Origin: DATCRE01 sp035493595
Lineage (GTDB): Bacteria; Bacteroidota; Bacteroidia; Cytophagales; Cyclobacteriaceae
Assembly: GCA_035493595.1 (NCBI GenBank)
Contig: DATJHZ010000535.1
Span: 1 to 27,092, forward strand
Direction: 5' to 3'
DNA length: 27,092 bases
Position 1 is the first letter of the stretch. Every line of letters starts with the position of its first letter. The notes beneath the pieces are model-generated. The model was not told the origin of the DNA. It searched no databases and saw only the letters and a list, made by a program, of their open reading frames with translations. Below are positions 8,459-17,579 of the stretch, piece after piece. The translations under genes and the position numbers were made by a program.

Positions 8459-8483
8459 ACATTTTCTAATTAATACTTGTTTA

Positions 8484-8711
8484 CTACTCGAAAATGATTG
8501 GGAACTCTGGATTATTAAATTCTATCACTTTCTTAATTATTTCACTCTTTTCTTCATCCGTTACCTTCAGGTTTTCATAGGGTGCTTCCCAGTTCTTTAT
8601 TGAGTTAACATCTGCATAAAAAGCTGGTGTCGTAGTTAATTCGCCTGCTATTTTTAATGTCCAGTGATCAAGCTCCACCAAAATATAAGATCGTGTTCCG
8701 GTAATTTTCAT
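8484..8711 (-). CDS. Small immunity-type protein, Imm74-like
   Basis: The 75-aa protein starts with a beta-hairpin pattern (MKITGTRSYILVELDHWTL, then KIAGELTTTPAFYADVNSIK). A conserved-looking SIKNWEAPYE motif (around residues 37-46) follows, then a helix VTDEEKSEIIKKVIEF and an ending PEFPIIFE. From memory this fits the small Imm74 family of predicted immunity proteins, where a strand ends in a S-I-x-x-W-x-x-P motif followed by a helix with D/E-E-x-x-x-I; no database was available to confirm it. No signal peptide is present, as expected for a cytoplasmic antidote. It is the last gene of the minus-strand series after the Rhs toxin, 66 bp beyond the CdiI-like gene. Its own toxin partner is not in the window, so it is probably an orphan immunity gene. 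A short inverted repeat (TTCGTTA/TAACGAA, 8742-8771) lies just upstream. Confidence 0.6.
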   Translation of the reverse strand: MKITGTRSYILVELDHWTLKIAGELTTTPAFYADVNSIKNWEAPYENLKVTDEEKSEIIKKVIEFNNPEFPIIFE

Positions 8712-8777
8712 TTCTTATCTTTTAAAGATCGTTGTCTCCTCTTCGTTATCGCAAAAGAATTGAGTAACGAACTTTGG

Positions 8778-9215
8778 TCATGAGTATTTCTTTAAAAAAT
8801 TATTAAGCAAATCCATCAATTCGTCTTTGATTTCATCTGAATCTAAATCTTCAAATTTATTCAGGTTAATATTTAACAAATTTACCATGCTGCTTTTTAA
8901 ATCTGAATCACTGTTCCAAATTGCATCTTCACAAGACAATACACTCATAAGTAAATCCCCTTCATAATAATTGGCTTCAACAAGGGAATTTTTCTCTAAT
9001 TCCGCTATTGCAATCGGGATAAGATATTTAATTCCTATATTCTGATTTATCATTATTCTTAAATCATCCAACTCGAAGTCATTAATTTTTTGTTGTCGCA
9101 GTTTATAGCAAGTCTTAATTAAAGAGGAAGAGCTCTCTGGAGCATTTCCCCAGTAGTCCATTTCTAACTGCTCCAATGTTTTAGAATTATTAACCATATA
9201 AAAATTATTCATCAT
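8778..9215 (-). CDS. Contact-dependent inhibition immunity protein, CdiI_2-like (orphan)
   Basis: The core NSKTLEQLEMDYWG, a helix with LIKTCYKLRQQKINDFELDD, LRIMINQNIGIKYLIPIAIA, LEKNSLVEANYYEGDLLMSV and a trailing acidic helical tail match the pattern of the alpha-helical immunity family annotated as CDI system immunity protein. In that family a TLEQLExDxWG start, an LRxLIxQxxGLxxLxPxAl middle and a FYxGDLL motif recur. It would bind and block a delivered nuclease-type toxin in the cytoplasm. The frame runs 19 codons further, to an ATG at 9272, but those codons (including RAPEAGYSA) are translation of a palindromic repeat element, so I place the start at Met 9215, giving 145 aa; 9212 is also possible. 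The gene is 254 bp downstream of the presumed cognate immunity gene and its own toxin is not in the window, so it is probably orphan immunity. Confidence 0.78.
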   Translation of the reverse strand: MMNNFYMVNNSKTLEQLEMDYWGNAPESSSSLIKTCYKLRQQKINDFELDDLRIMINQNIGIKYLIPIAIAELEKNSLVEANYYEGDLLMSVLSCEDAIWNSDSDLKSSMVNLLNINLNKFEDLDSDEIKDELMDLLNNFLKKYS

Positions 9216-9358
9216 CGCAGAGTATCCTGCCTCAGGGGCTCTGCGTTTCTTGATTTCACTTGTGTTATACATAGAGAGTAATCTTTATTATTGCTTTCAT
9301 TTTTACTCGTTACTTAATTTGTGCATCCGACAAAGTCCCTGAGACAGGAGACTCTGCG
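9216..9358. mobile_element. REPIN-like element: two inverted palindromic REP-type repeats
   Basis: The 30-nt unit at 9216-9245 has perfect 7-bp ends (CGCAGAG / CTCTGCG) around an inner CCTG-CCT-CAGG hairpin. A related unit on the opposite strand at 9329-9358 matches it at about 24 of 30 positions and can itself fold (AGTC-CCTG-AGA-CAGG-A-GACT, 9334-9353). Two inverted palindromes 83 bp apart make a unit of about 143 bp, the layout of REPIN elements moved by REP-associated tyrosine transposases (RAYTs). No transposase is in the window and no other copy was found by eye. The element sits between two immunity genes and touches the likely start codon of the CdiI-like gene. Confidence 0.55.
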
Positions 9359-9469
9359 GAGAATTCAAGAGCAACTAACATTATACTTCTCTGCATATAA
9401 AGCATTTTAAACATGTACCTCATCCCAATTATTTTGAACTCTATTAATTTCTATCGTTCATTAACTTCA

Positions 9470-10021
9470 CTACCAAGTTTTTTTAATCACCTCGATTTGT
9501 TTTACAATCAAATCGCATTGCTCTCTAGACGTACGATATATTTTTTTATTAAACTTCATTATCCAGTTCTTAAATGCTTCTGTGGATGGGTTAGTTAAAT
9601 CAGGATAAATTGGCGCTATTTCTAAAAACAATCCTTGTTCGCTTGAATAATAGTAGATCATAATATCATCTCCACTAGACAAATGATTATTAATGGAAAT
9701 ATCATGATCCAAATAAGGAAATGCAGAACTCAAATTTTTATGATAGATATTAAACGTATAGAAATTAAAATATAAACCTATATTTAAATTCTCAAGAAAA
9801 GGATGAAGTGCAGCATTGTTCTTCTGCATCGCAACGCAAGCATCTTGAATATCAGACAAAACAGAATCGAGAACTTCAATTCCTAATTCAACTCTTGCAT
9901 CTGGTAAATGTAGACTTTTCGATACTTTAGTTAAATAACTTAACTCGTTTTTAGCACCTGAAAATTCAAGAACAAATTGGAGATTATTAGCTAATTCAAA
10001 AGTTATTCTATCATTATCCAT
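9470..10021 (-). CDS. Probable cognate immunity protein of the Rhs toxin (unrecognised family)
   Basis: This 183-aa protein has no signal peptide. Its ATG lies one base after the TAA stop of the 2511-aa Rhs gene (TAA-t-ATG), the usual toxin-immunity arrangement, which allows translational coupling. The sequence is acidic to neutral and mixed alpha/beta: an N-terminal strand ITFELANNLQFVLEFSG, a long helix around VELGIEVLDSVLSDIQDACV, aromatic-rich strands NIGLYFNFYTFNIYHKN and DDIMIYYYSSEQGLFLEIAP, and a C-terminal helix ending LIVKQIEVIKKTW. No immunity family was recognised, so the role rests on position. The region is AT-rich (20 of 60 bases G+C in 9841-9900), similar to the toxin tip and unlike the Rhs core, which suggests the two were acquired together. 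Confidence 0.65.
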   Translation of the reverse strand: MDNDRITFELANNLQFVLEFSGAKNELSYLTKVSKSLHLPDARVELGIEVLDSVLSDIQDACVAMQKNNAALHPFLENLNIGLYFNFYTFNIYHKNLSSAFPYLDHDISINNHLSSGDDIMIYYYSSEQGLFLEIAPIYPDLTNPSTEAFKNWIMKFNKKIYRTSREQCDLIVKQIEVIKKTW

Positions 10022-10022
10022 A

Positions 10023-13000
10023 TTACTTGTTTAATATTTTTCCTTTGATGTCCGTAATCTCATTTTCTATAAGTGTATTCCTTTGATCATGGCTAAGTTC
10101 TTTCCATGTTCTTTGATGACCATGGAATTTGCCAGGCTCCTGTTCATCTAGAACTACAAAATGGTCTCCTTCAACACTTACTCTTTGACTAAACCCTTCA
10201 CGTTTCTGTTTCACCAAATATGAACCATCTAATGCTTCTTGACCATTAATAGGTTTTGCAGAAATATTACCAACTTTTTTACTTCCATGCTTAGAATAAT
10301 TAGAATCATCATAAGTACCATAAGGTTTGTCAAGCTTATTAAAAATATCACCTTTTTCAAGATAGATACCTTTTATCTTCGCCATTAACTCAATGTATTT
10401 ATTCTCCTCCCATTCACTTAGATGACCTGACTCTTGTAATCGTCTCTCCAGATGATCCAATTGATATTGCTCCATCTGCTCTTGCTGGAATGCACTATGA
10501 CTAGCAATCGACGGATCTTCATCTCCTCCGTTTACAGGTGTAAATACAAATACTACTATGGCTGCCGCAGTCCCTCCAATAAATTTAAGAGATCTCCCCC
10601 CGACCTTAATTAATTTACCAGACGCATCAATCGCAATATTGCTAATGGTTTTTTCTAACACATATTCACTTGTTTCTTTAGTAACCACAGTGGCTGCTGC
10701 TCCTATTGCAACGTGAGGCTTTATTGTTACTTTTTCTTCAAGTCCATCCAAATCAATTGCGACAATTGGCATATTCCCCGCAAATTGATAAGGAGTATAC
10801 CAAGGATAAGATTTCGTCAACGGATCCACACTCAAGAATTTCCCAATCTTCGGATTATAAATTCTAAATCCATAATCGTATTCTGTGCTTCCCCACTCTG
10901 CATCAGCATCTTTTTCTTTACCATTAAACCCATAGCGATAGGTCGCTGAGGCATCATACGTTCTGCCTGGCATCGTTGAGCCGAAGGCATAGTAATCAGA
11001 AGCATTTACAACGTTGGCCCATGTGCTGTCTACAGTCATGTTCACATTATCGGTAATAATACTGAGCACGTTGCCCAGGTGATTAGATAATTCAAAAAAC
11101 TTGGAGCCTAACCTGCGTGTACCTTTTGAACGGTCGCCTCTGTAAAGTCCCAGTCTGCTGCTGCCATAGATGCTTTGCTCGCTTAGGGTGGTACCGTTAT
11201 ACACACCCATCACATTGCCGCTGGCATCGCGCACGTAGCGCGTGATGGTTGTTATGCTGTTAAACACTACTTTCTTCTCCACACGGTTACCGGCACCGTC
11301 ATAGCGGAAGGTCATCACAGTACCATCATCCTTCGTTACTGATCTAACCTTGCCATAAGGTGTCCACGTGATGTGAGCAAACGCTTCCTGATCAGCTACT
11401 ATATTACCGATAGCATCGTAGTTGTACGTACCCTCGCTGGTGCCGAGCACATAGGCATGGAGACTCTTATTAGTAGTAGTGGATGAGTTGAAATTATTAC
11501 TAAAGCTAATGTTGTTGATCGCTTTTATTGTGGCGCTGGTACCGGCAGGCACATAAGCCGTGGCGTCAACTATTATGTTTTTATAGATACGGTTATCCGT
11601 TGCAATAGCCCCTGAGAATGTTTTATCCGGAAATTGTGAAAGGGGTTTTACATATTGCAATTTATTGCTGTTTGGATAGTAGGTGTAGGCATAGTTATCC
11701 AGCACAGTGTTAGCATTATCACGCCGTACAAGGCTCAGTATGTTGCCGTTGCCATCATAACTGAAGTCTTCATCATAATTAGCGGTGGCCACTGTAGTAC
11801 GCGGCGTAAAGCCCGTTGCCGTATAAGTAAGACTTCGGTCTTTGATTATTCTGTTTAGCTGGTCGTATTTATACAGCATGGCCTGTACACCTTTAACACG
11901 CGCAGCATTGATCTGTCCAATCTTTTTCAGGTCTGTAATCATCCAGGCAATGTTGCCATTGTAAAGACCAGTGTTGGCCGTGCCCATTACTTCGCCATAA
12001 CGGGTCCACATCTGGTCGCGTGTATCAGCCAGCACTACGCCGGAGTTTGCCGGTTTATAATCGCCATTGTAGTATCCCAGGGTAAAGGCAAACACATCGC
12101 GTGCAGCACGCAAGTTAATTCCGTTGTAACCATCTTTGGAAGGATCTGGTGGCACTGACGTGGCTGGTAGCAATGCTTGCCCCGTTGGCATATTTACACC
12201 TTTAAGCCAGCCCTGAAGTGTGTAGTAATAGTCAAGCCCCTGTACGCGGTATTGGCCTAACTCAATGCGGGCAAGCGGACCGTGCAGGTAATATTTGTAG
12301 CGGGCCTCGCTGTCCCAGATATAGCCATCCGTTGAGGTGAGCACTTCCGTGAGGCGGTTATCAGCATCGTACTTATACTGGTGTATGAGTTGGTCGCTGT
12401 TGGCATACTGATACAATACGTAGTTAACCTTGCCGCTGATGAGATCATAGCGGTAATCGGTACGTTTGTTTTCTAGCCCAGTGATTTGTTGCAGTAAGGA
12501 TTTAACGTTGCCGTGAATATCGTAACTGTAGTAAGTTGCCGTAATGTCATTGGCTGCCGCGCCTTTATCATATACTTCAACGTACGACACCCTGTTTCGC
12601 AGATACTCTTGTAAAAAGGGGCCATTACCAGGAGGGTAGCTCGGTGGGGTGGCGTCAGCAAAATCGTAATATGTATGGGTAACATCATTAAGTACGAGTG
12701 TAGCAGTCGCCACAGGGAAGTTGATGTTATCGATGTTGTTCAGCAACGTAGCAAGATTATCTGGCTGAATCACATTCAATTCCCCTACTTCGATGACCCG
12801 TCCCTGATTATCGTATTTGCTGTAAGAGTAATTGTTATCGATAAACTGCTGGGCATTTTGTGAAAATTTGAGCTGCCCTTTAGTGTTATAATAGAATGTC
12901 GACTTTCCGGCATCGGGTGTAGTCTGGAGAATGAGTTGATTAAGCGAATTATACTGATAGCGGGTTATCAGAGTATGAGCCGGAGATGTTTTAGTACCAG

Positions 13001-16000
13001 CAAGAAACTGCGTTACCTGGGTATTATTCAACGGGTTTACACCTTCAGGTGGAACAGTCTGTACCAATTCGCCAGCCTGGTCGTAGTAATACAACGTATA
13101 TTGATACTCACGTGAATCAAAGCTGAACGACGTTGTCTCCACTGCATTTGAAAGACAGTTAGTACGTTGGGTGTTCAGCAGTTTAGAGGTTTCGTCATCT
13201 ATAATGTTGTCGGTAGCATAACCAATCAGAATGGTTCGTTCAGCTGCGGCTTTGATCTGGCAGTTTTGAATCGCGTCGCTGAAGGCCTTAGCCACATTTG
13301 CGTTCCATTGCGAGAGAGTGGTATTGGTATTGTCATAAGCAGTGCAAACCGCAGGTACGTTAAAGTCGGGTGATTCACCGGATACCACTTCTGCTAGGGT
13401 GATGTCTTTCAAAGTCACCGACTGATAATCACCGCTTACATTTGCCATAGAGAAAACAAAAGTGTTACTCACCTGGGTAGGTCTGAAGTCTATGGAGATA
13501 TAATTGTATACCTTGTTATTTAGACCTGTGCCTATCCAAGCCTGATTGCTGGTAGTATTAGCAGATCCAATATAGATTGGGTCAATAGTAATTGGGACTC
13601 TCGGAGTGCTACAAGTCGATCGGGCGGCCATAGTAGCACCACTGCCATGGGCAAAGTCCAGGAAAACCTTCCCTACGAAAGGACTTGGTGTTGTGGGTAC
13701 CAGATCACCACCTGCTCCGTTTATATAATTTGTACCAGGCAGGTATGCAAACCGAATCCGGTAAGTTTTACCAACCTGCAATTGTTTAGTGAGATCAGGG
13801 AGGGTTACAGTAAGTGACTGGTCTGAAGTACAACTGGCTGATATATTTCCATTGTTTACGCTAAGCGGTATCAAATCTGATCCTGCCTTTGTTGTGCAGG
13901 AAACAGGATCTGCTAATGCAACACCACTTAGGGAGCAACCATTGTAATTCGCAAGAATGCTGTTAACAGCAATAAGATTCGAATTCGTAGCAAGATCCTT
14001 GGTCATGATGATATGAAAGAAATTATTCGGATCACTGTTAAAGTAGGTAGTAAGATTACTCCATATACTGGTTGAGTCAGCAGTGGTAAAACTCTTGATA
14101 CCACAGGCCCACCTGATACTGTAAAGAGCCGAAAGCAATTCTGGATCAGACACATTAGATTTCCAATAATAAGGACTGGTAGCTCCCCAGGCATTAACGG
14201 TAGGTTGATTCTGGTACGGATCGCCGTTCAGAGCAAGTCCCTGAGTTGACTGATTACTCAGTTCGCTATTGACCAACGCACAATTTGAAGCGGAATATTG
14301 TGGAACGTTATTAAGTTTCAAATTTCGCTTTGCCTCCAGATAAAACATTTTAAACAGTGTCCAACGTTGCTTATCAATTGCTGCGTTGTAGTCAGCCGTT
14401 GTCATACTTGCTTTCTTGATCATCAGATCATAATACAGAACATGATAACCCACTGCGTTCTGTCCATTGTAGTTAATATAAAAGGCAGTATTTGTAGGGC
14501 TTGGGTCAGTAATGTTCAGAATGCTTCCCTTAAAACTCTTATCAGGAATGCCATCACTATTCGAATCAAACTGAATATTCGGTAGGGTTATGTTATTCAA
14601 AGCCGTTTGCATTTGGGCAATGTAGCTGTTACCCGAAGCGCCAACTGCGAAAAATGGATCCGATGTAGTGGTCACTGTTGCAAGGTTATTGTAACCTTTT
14701 GCTACCGCTTCAGTCCATGTTGTAACAAGTGCAAGCTGTTTGTCAAAAACCTCACTTTGCTTGTCAATGATGCAATACAGGTTATACTTACACCCTTTGC
14801 CTGCGCGCGCAATCACATTTTGCAGGGTAACGGGTATACCATCGGTCACAAGTTCGTCTGATATGATTTGATAAAGATTGTTACACTCCTGGTCCGCTAC
14901 ATCAACAACAATATCCGACAACGTAGACGTGGTCGGTAAAGTGGTACAAATGGTACAATTATCAATATCATCACTCAATGCGGCAGGGTCGTTGAAAGCC
15001 GTTGTCATTGCATTAATTTTTGCTGTAACCGCCGGGTCTTTTAGTACCTGTGTCTTAGCCAGATCATAGGTATATTCTGAAGGGGTAAGCGTTTTCGTTA
15101 CCGTGTAGTCACCCAGATTGCCCAGTGTTACGGGAAAGGTGATGTCAACCAGCGTAGTCAAAGCACATGCCGGACTCAAACCGGTTCGTAAATAACTATA
15201 GACATCCGTTGCCTGATTCCCCGAAATGACGGTCGGTGAATTGATGTTAACTAAGGCACCATTCGGATCGGTAATGGTTATTTTCAAATCATAAGTGCAG
15301 GTCACACAACCCCCGTATGACGGGGTCCATGACTGTGAAGTAAGTTTATAATTAAAGTTGTAAAGCGTATTGACCGCCGTATTCAATATCTTATGGACAG
15401 TTTTGCTTACGCCACTACCTTTCACATTTTCAGAACTGATGTCAACAGACACTGTTCCGGTACCAATATTTTTAGGCAGTATCTCCAGATTTACCGGATT
15501 GATCCCCGCCAGAGCAGTAGCAACAACACGTCCTTCCTGATCCAGGTAAGAGACACTCGCCTGGCTATTGGGGTCAACCACAAGGTTCTTTTTGTAATGC
15601 GTAACATTTCCAACGTTGGTACCAAAAAGTCTGATCAACTCGGCCGGTGTAGCATTGCCATAATAAGTTTGTACAGGGCGTCCAGATCCATCGAGCCGAA
15701 ATTCCTTCCCTACCCCGGATTGCCTTTTTACCCGGCCCGTACCGTCATTGGTATACTCAATCTGGCTATAAACAAATCCTTCCGCATCGGGAATATAATC
15801 TTTGGATAGCCCTGGGTTTGATGACGAATAATATTTACCAGCACCCCCTGTGCTGTTAACAATACTATTTACCAACGTTCCGTTGTCATAGTGAAATTTA
15901 GTACGAGTACCTAACGTGTTAGGAGCAACGGTGTTGGTACCATCTTGAGTCAGGAAGGGATTTAGGCCTGGCACAAATTTCATAGGTGGTGTTGGCATGC

Positions 16001-17558
16001 CTCCTACAACAACAATTTTTGCACCCGGAGTGCTCATGGCGGTAGCAGTGTATAGCGCAGTAGTGGACGCAAGCGTAGAGGTATATATTGTCTGGTTGTT
16101 CAATTTATAGACCACCGTTGTACCCGTACGTAAAACTGTTAAGATGTCGTTGACTTTAATAGTTTGAGAAGTTCCAGCAACCAGTGCACCATTTTCATAA
16201 ACAGATACCGTTGAGCCATTCAGGTAAAGTGCATATTTAATTGCTGTATAGGTCTGGTTCGAACTGTTGACCGATAATCCGAAGGCGCGAAGAGAAGTTA
16301 TCTCATCAACTTTAACCTGAGCGAATCCATCAACATTGGCGGGCATTTGTTCAACTGATGTACTTCCGGCATTCCATCCGGTTGCAGCCGTGTATGATTT
16401 TGTTACCGTGCCTCCATCAGCTAATGTTAAGACCAGATTTTGCCAGGCAATCAGGGGAACAGGTAAAATGTCAATGGATTTTCTACCTTCATAATCGTAA
16501 CGAGTCTCACCAGCAATGGTGATATCCTCTGAGCTCAGGTTCGTTAACGCCTGTCGACTACGGAGTGTTCCATCATAAAAGCTTACAACCTTCTTATACT
16601 TACCTTCTTCAGCAAATACAGATTGTGTTTGCCAGTTCATATCCCCTTGCCTGTTTGAAAGTATAATGGGAGAAAAATAAGTCCATGTATTTCCTGGTAT
16701 GCGGTGGTCTGGATATGCAGGGTCATAACCTACCGAACGAACCCTATACCAAATTTTCCCCGAGGGATAAAAAGTTGAATGCGTATAATTTTTTGCTGTT
16801 GTTGTAATGCGGACTGGCTCCTTGAATTTGAATGCGTCTGCATTGGTGGCAAAGCTCGTACCGACAAGCTCATAGTTATCAATGAAAACCCATTCAACAT
16901 CATAGCCCATAATACTTTTCTCATCACTGGCTGTACCAAACGCCCACGTGAGGAATGATTCGTCATTACCATTGACAACGTTGAAGTTAAGTGTGGCTGC
17001 CTGATTGAAGGGATCCTCAATCTTATGAAGCAATACCTTCAGATAAATATTAGCCTGTGGTGGTACAGTACCTGTACCCAGACTTTTTGTAACAATCTTG
17101 AATGTATAATTTGCACTACAAGCAATTGAAACATCGTGAAAAACGGTTGCGAGATAGACAGGATCGTTGCGCGTCATTTTAATACTCAGCACCTTTGGAG
17201 CGGCCCACACCTTTGCTCCACTATTCAACAGATCAATAGAAAGATCTACATTCCAGTCATTTAGTGTCTGAGTATCTCCCAGTTCATATACAAGCTGAAA
17301 GCCTACATAATAATTTCCACCTGTACAGCTAAACACATTAAAGGTAGAGTTAGCAGCCAGTGAAGTAAGTGCATATTGTGCTGGTGTTCCGTCCAACGGG
17401 ATCGGCCGTTTTGATGTAGGATCTGTAACAAGAGCTGCAGGTATGGTAATTTCCTGGGCTGATGAAACCAATGGCGCAATACAGCAGAAAACAAGAATTA
17501 AAAAAATATATCTTTTCAAAGGGATCATAATATTGAAATATGACGAGTTTTTTTGCAT
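10023..17558 (-). CDS. Secreted Rhs/YD-repeat polymorphic toxin with variable C-terminal toxin domain
   Basis: The protein is 2511 aa. A signal peptide is present; Met11 (MIPLKRYIFLILVFCCIAPL) is the more natural start, at 17528. Residues about 30-320 are beta-rich with a fibronectin-like segment (GKIWYRVRSVGYDP). A DUF6443-like entry motif is near 323-366 (VSFYDGTLRSRQALTNLSSE). A Cys-containing insert lies near 860-940. YD repeats run from about 1480 (YKYDADNRLTEV, YKYDQLNRII, YDAIGNIV, RYDGAGNRVEKK). The Rhs core ends with HLGNVLS, YRYGFNGKEKD, FRIYNPKIGKFLSVDPLTK and YTPYQFAGNMPIVAIDLDGL (to about 2272). The last 235 residues are the variable tip: a hydrophobic segment at 2324-2338 and a small end domain with GQEALDGSYLV, QRVSVEGDHFVVLDEQEPG and HGHQRTWKEL. 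Rhs shells enclose and release such toxins. The toxin activity is unknown. Two nearby genes encode other parts of the YD system. Confidence 0.9.
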   Translation of the reverse strand: MQKNSSYFNIMIPLKRYIFLILVFCCIAPLVSSAQEITIPAALVTDPTSKRPIPLDGTPAQYALTSLAANSTFNVFSCTGGNYYVGFQLVYELGDTQTLNDWNVDLSIDLLNSGAKVWAAPKVLSIKMTRNDPVYLATVFHDVSIACSANYTFKIVTKSLGTGTVPPQANIYLKVLLHKIEDPFNQAATLNFNVVNGNDESFLTWAFGTASDEKSIMGYDVEWVFIDNYELVGTSFATNADAFKFKEPVRITTTAKNYTHSTFYPSGKIWYRVRSVGYDPAYPDHRIPGNTWTYFSPIILSNRQGDMNWQTQSVFAEEGKYKKVVSFYDGTLRSRQALTNLSSEDITIAGETRYDYEGRKSIDILPVPLIAWQNLVLTLADGGTVTKSYTAATGWNAGSTSVEQMPANVDGFAQVKVDEITSLRAFGLSVNSSNQTYTAIKYALYLNGSTVSVYENGALVAGTSQTIKVNDILTVLRTGTTVVYKLNNQTIYTSTLASTTALYTATAMSTPGAKIVVVGGMPTPPMKFVPGLNPFLTQDGTNTVAPNTLGTRTKFHYDNGTLVNSIVNSTGGAGKYYSSSNPGLSKDYIPDAEGFVYSQIEYTNDGTGRVKRQSGVGKEFRLDGSGRPVQTYYGNATPAELIRLFGTNVGNVTHYKKNLVVDPNSQASVSYLDQEGRVVATALAGINPVNLEILPKNIGTGTVSVDISSENVKGSGVSKTVHKILNTAVNTLYNFNYKLTSQSWTPSYGGCVTCTYDLKITITDPNGALVNINSPTVISGNQATDVYSYLRTGLSPACALTTLVDITFPVTLGNLGDYTVTKTLTPSEYTYDLAKTQVLKDPAVTAKINAMTTAFNDPAALSDDIDNCTICTTLPTTSTLSDIVVDVADQECNNLYQIISDELVTDGIPVTLQNVIARAGKGCKYNLYCIIDKQSEVFDKQLALVTTWTEAVAKGYNNLATVTTTSDPFFAVGASGNSYIAQMQTALNNITLPNIQFDSNSDGIPDKSFKGSILNITDPSPTNTAFYINYNGQNAVGYHVLYYDLMIKKASMTTADYNAAIDKQRWTLFKMFYLEAKRNLKLNNVPQYSASNCALVNSELSNQSTQGLALNGDPYQNQPTVNAWGATSPYYWKSNVSDPELLSALYSIRWACGIKSFTTADSTSIWSNLTTYFNSDPNNFFHIIMTKDLATNSNLIAVNSILANYNGCSLSGVALADPVSCTTKAGSDLIPLSVNNGNISASCTSDQSLTVTLPDLTKQLQVGKTYRIRFAYLPGTNYINGAGGDLVPTTPSPFVGKVFLDFAHGSGATMAARSTCSTPRVPITIDPIYIGSANTTSNQAWIGTGLNNKVYNYISIDFRPTQVSNTFVFSMANVSGDYQSVTLKDITLAEVVSGESPDFNVPAVCTAYDNTNTTLSQWNANVAKAFSDAIQNCQIKAAAERTILIGYATDNIIDDETSKLLNTQRTNCLSNAVETTSFSFDSREYQYTLYYYDQAGELVQTVPPEGVNPLNNTQVTQFLAGTKTSPAHTLITRYQYNSLNQLILQTTPDAGKSTFYYNTKGQLKFSQNAQQFIDNNYSYSKYDNQGRVIEVGELNVIQPDNLATLLNNIDNINFPVATATLVLNDVTHTYYDFADATPPSYPPGNGPFLQEYLRNRVSYVEVYDKGAAANDITATYYSYDIHGNVKSLLQQITGLENKRTDYRYDLISGKVNYVLYQYANSDQLIHQYKYDADNRLTEVLTSTDGYIWDSEARYKYYLHGPLARIELGQYRVQGLDYYYTLQGWLKGVNMPTGQALLPATSVPPDPSKDGYNGINLRAARDVFAFTLGYYNGDYKPANSGVVLADTRDQMWTRYGEVMGTANTGLYNGNIAWMITDLKKIGQINAARVKGVQAMLYKYDQLNRIIKDRSLTYTATGFTPRTTVATANYDEDFSYDGNGNILSLVRRDNANTVLDNYAYTYYPNSNKLQYVKPLSQFPDKTFSGAIATDNRIYKNIIVDATAYVPAGTSATIKAINNISFSNNFNSSTTTNKSLHAYVLGTSEGTYNYDAIGNIVADQEAFAHITWTPYGKVRSVTKDDGTVMTFRYDGAGNRVEKKVVFNSITTITRYVRDASGNVMGVYNGTTLSEQSIYGSSRLGLYRGDRSKGTRRLGSKFFELSNHLGNVLSIITDNVNMTVDSTWANVVNASDYYAFGSTMPGRTYDASATYRYGFNGKEKDADAEWGSTEYDYGFRIYNPKIGKFLSVDPLTKSYPWYTPYQFAGNMPIVAIDLDGLEEKVTIKPHVAIGAAATVVTKETSEYVLEKTISNIAIDASGKLIKVGGRSLKFIGGTAAAIVVFVFTPVNGGDEDPSIASHSAFQQEQMEQYQLDHLERRLQESGHLSEWEENKYIELMAKIKGIYLEKGDIFNKLDKPYGTYDDSNYSKHGSKKVGNISAKPINGQEALDGSYLVKQKREGFSQRVSVEGDHFVVLDEQEPGKFHGHQRTWKELSHDQRNTLIENEITDIKGKILNK

Positions 17559-17579
17559 ACCACTTAATGTCTTTATTGC

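Noticed and set aside
8742..8771. TTCGTTA/TAACGAA inverted repeat between the two orphan immunity genes
   Set aside because: A 7-bp stem with a 16-nt loop and no T tract is easily due to chance in AT-rich DNA; it is mentioned only with the Imm74-like gene.
9218..9272. N-terminal extension of the CdiI-like protein to the ATG at 9272
   Set aside because: The added residues translate a palindromic repeat shared with 9329-9358, and the immunity family usually begins close to the TLEQLE motif.
14298..15809. Several + strand open frames of 60-138 codons opposite the Rhs gene
   Set aside because: They lie antisense to a continuous 2511-aa coding frame, have unusual compositions and no family features.
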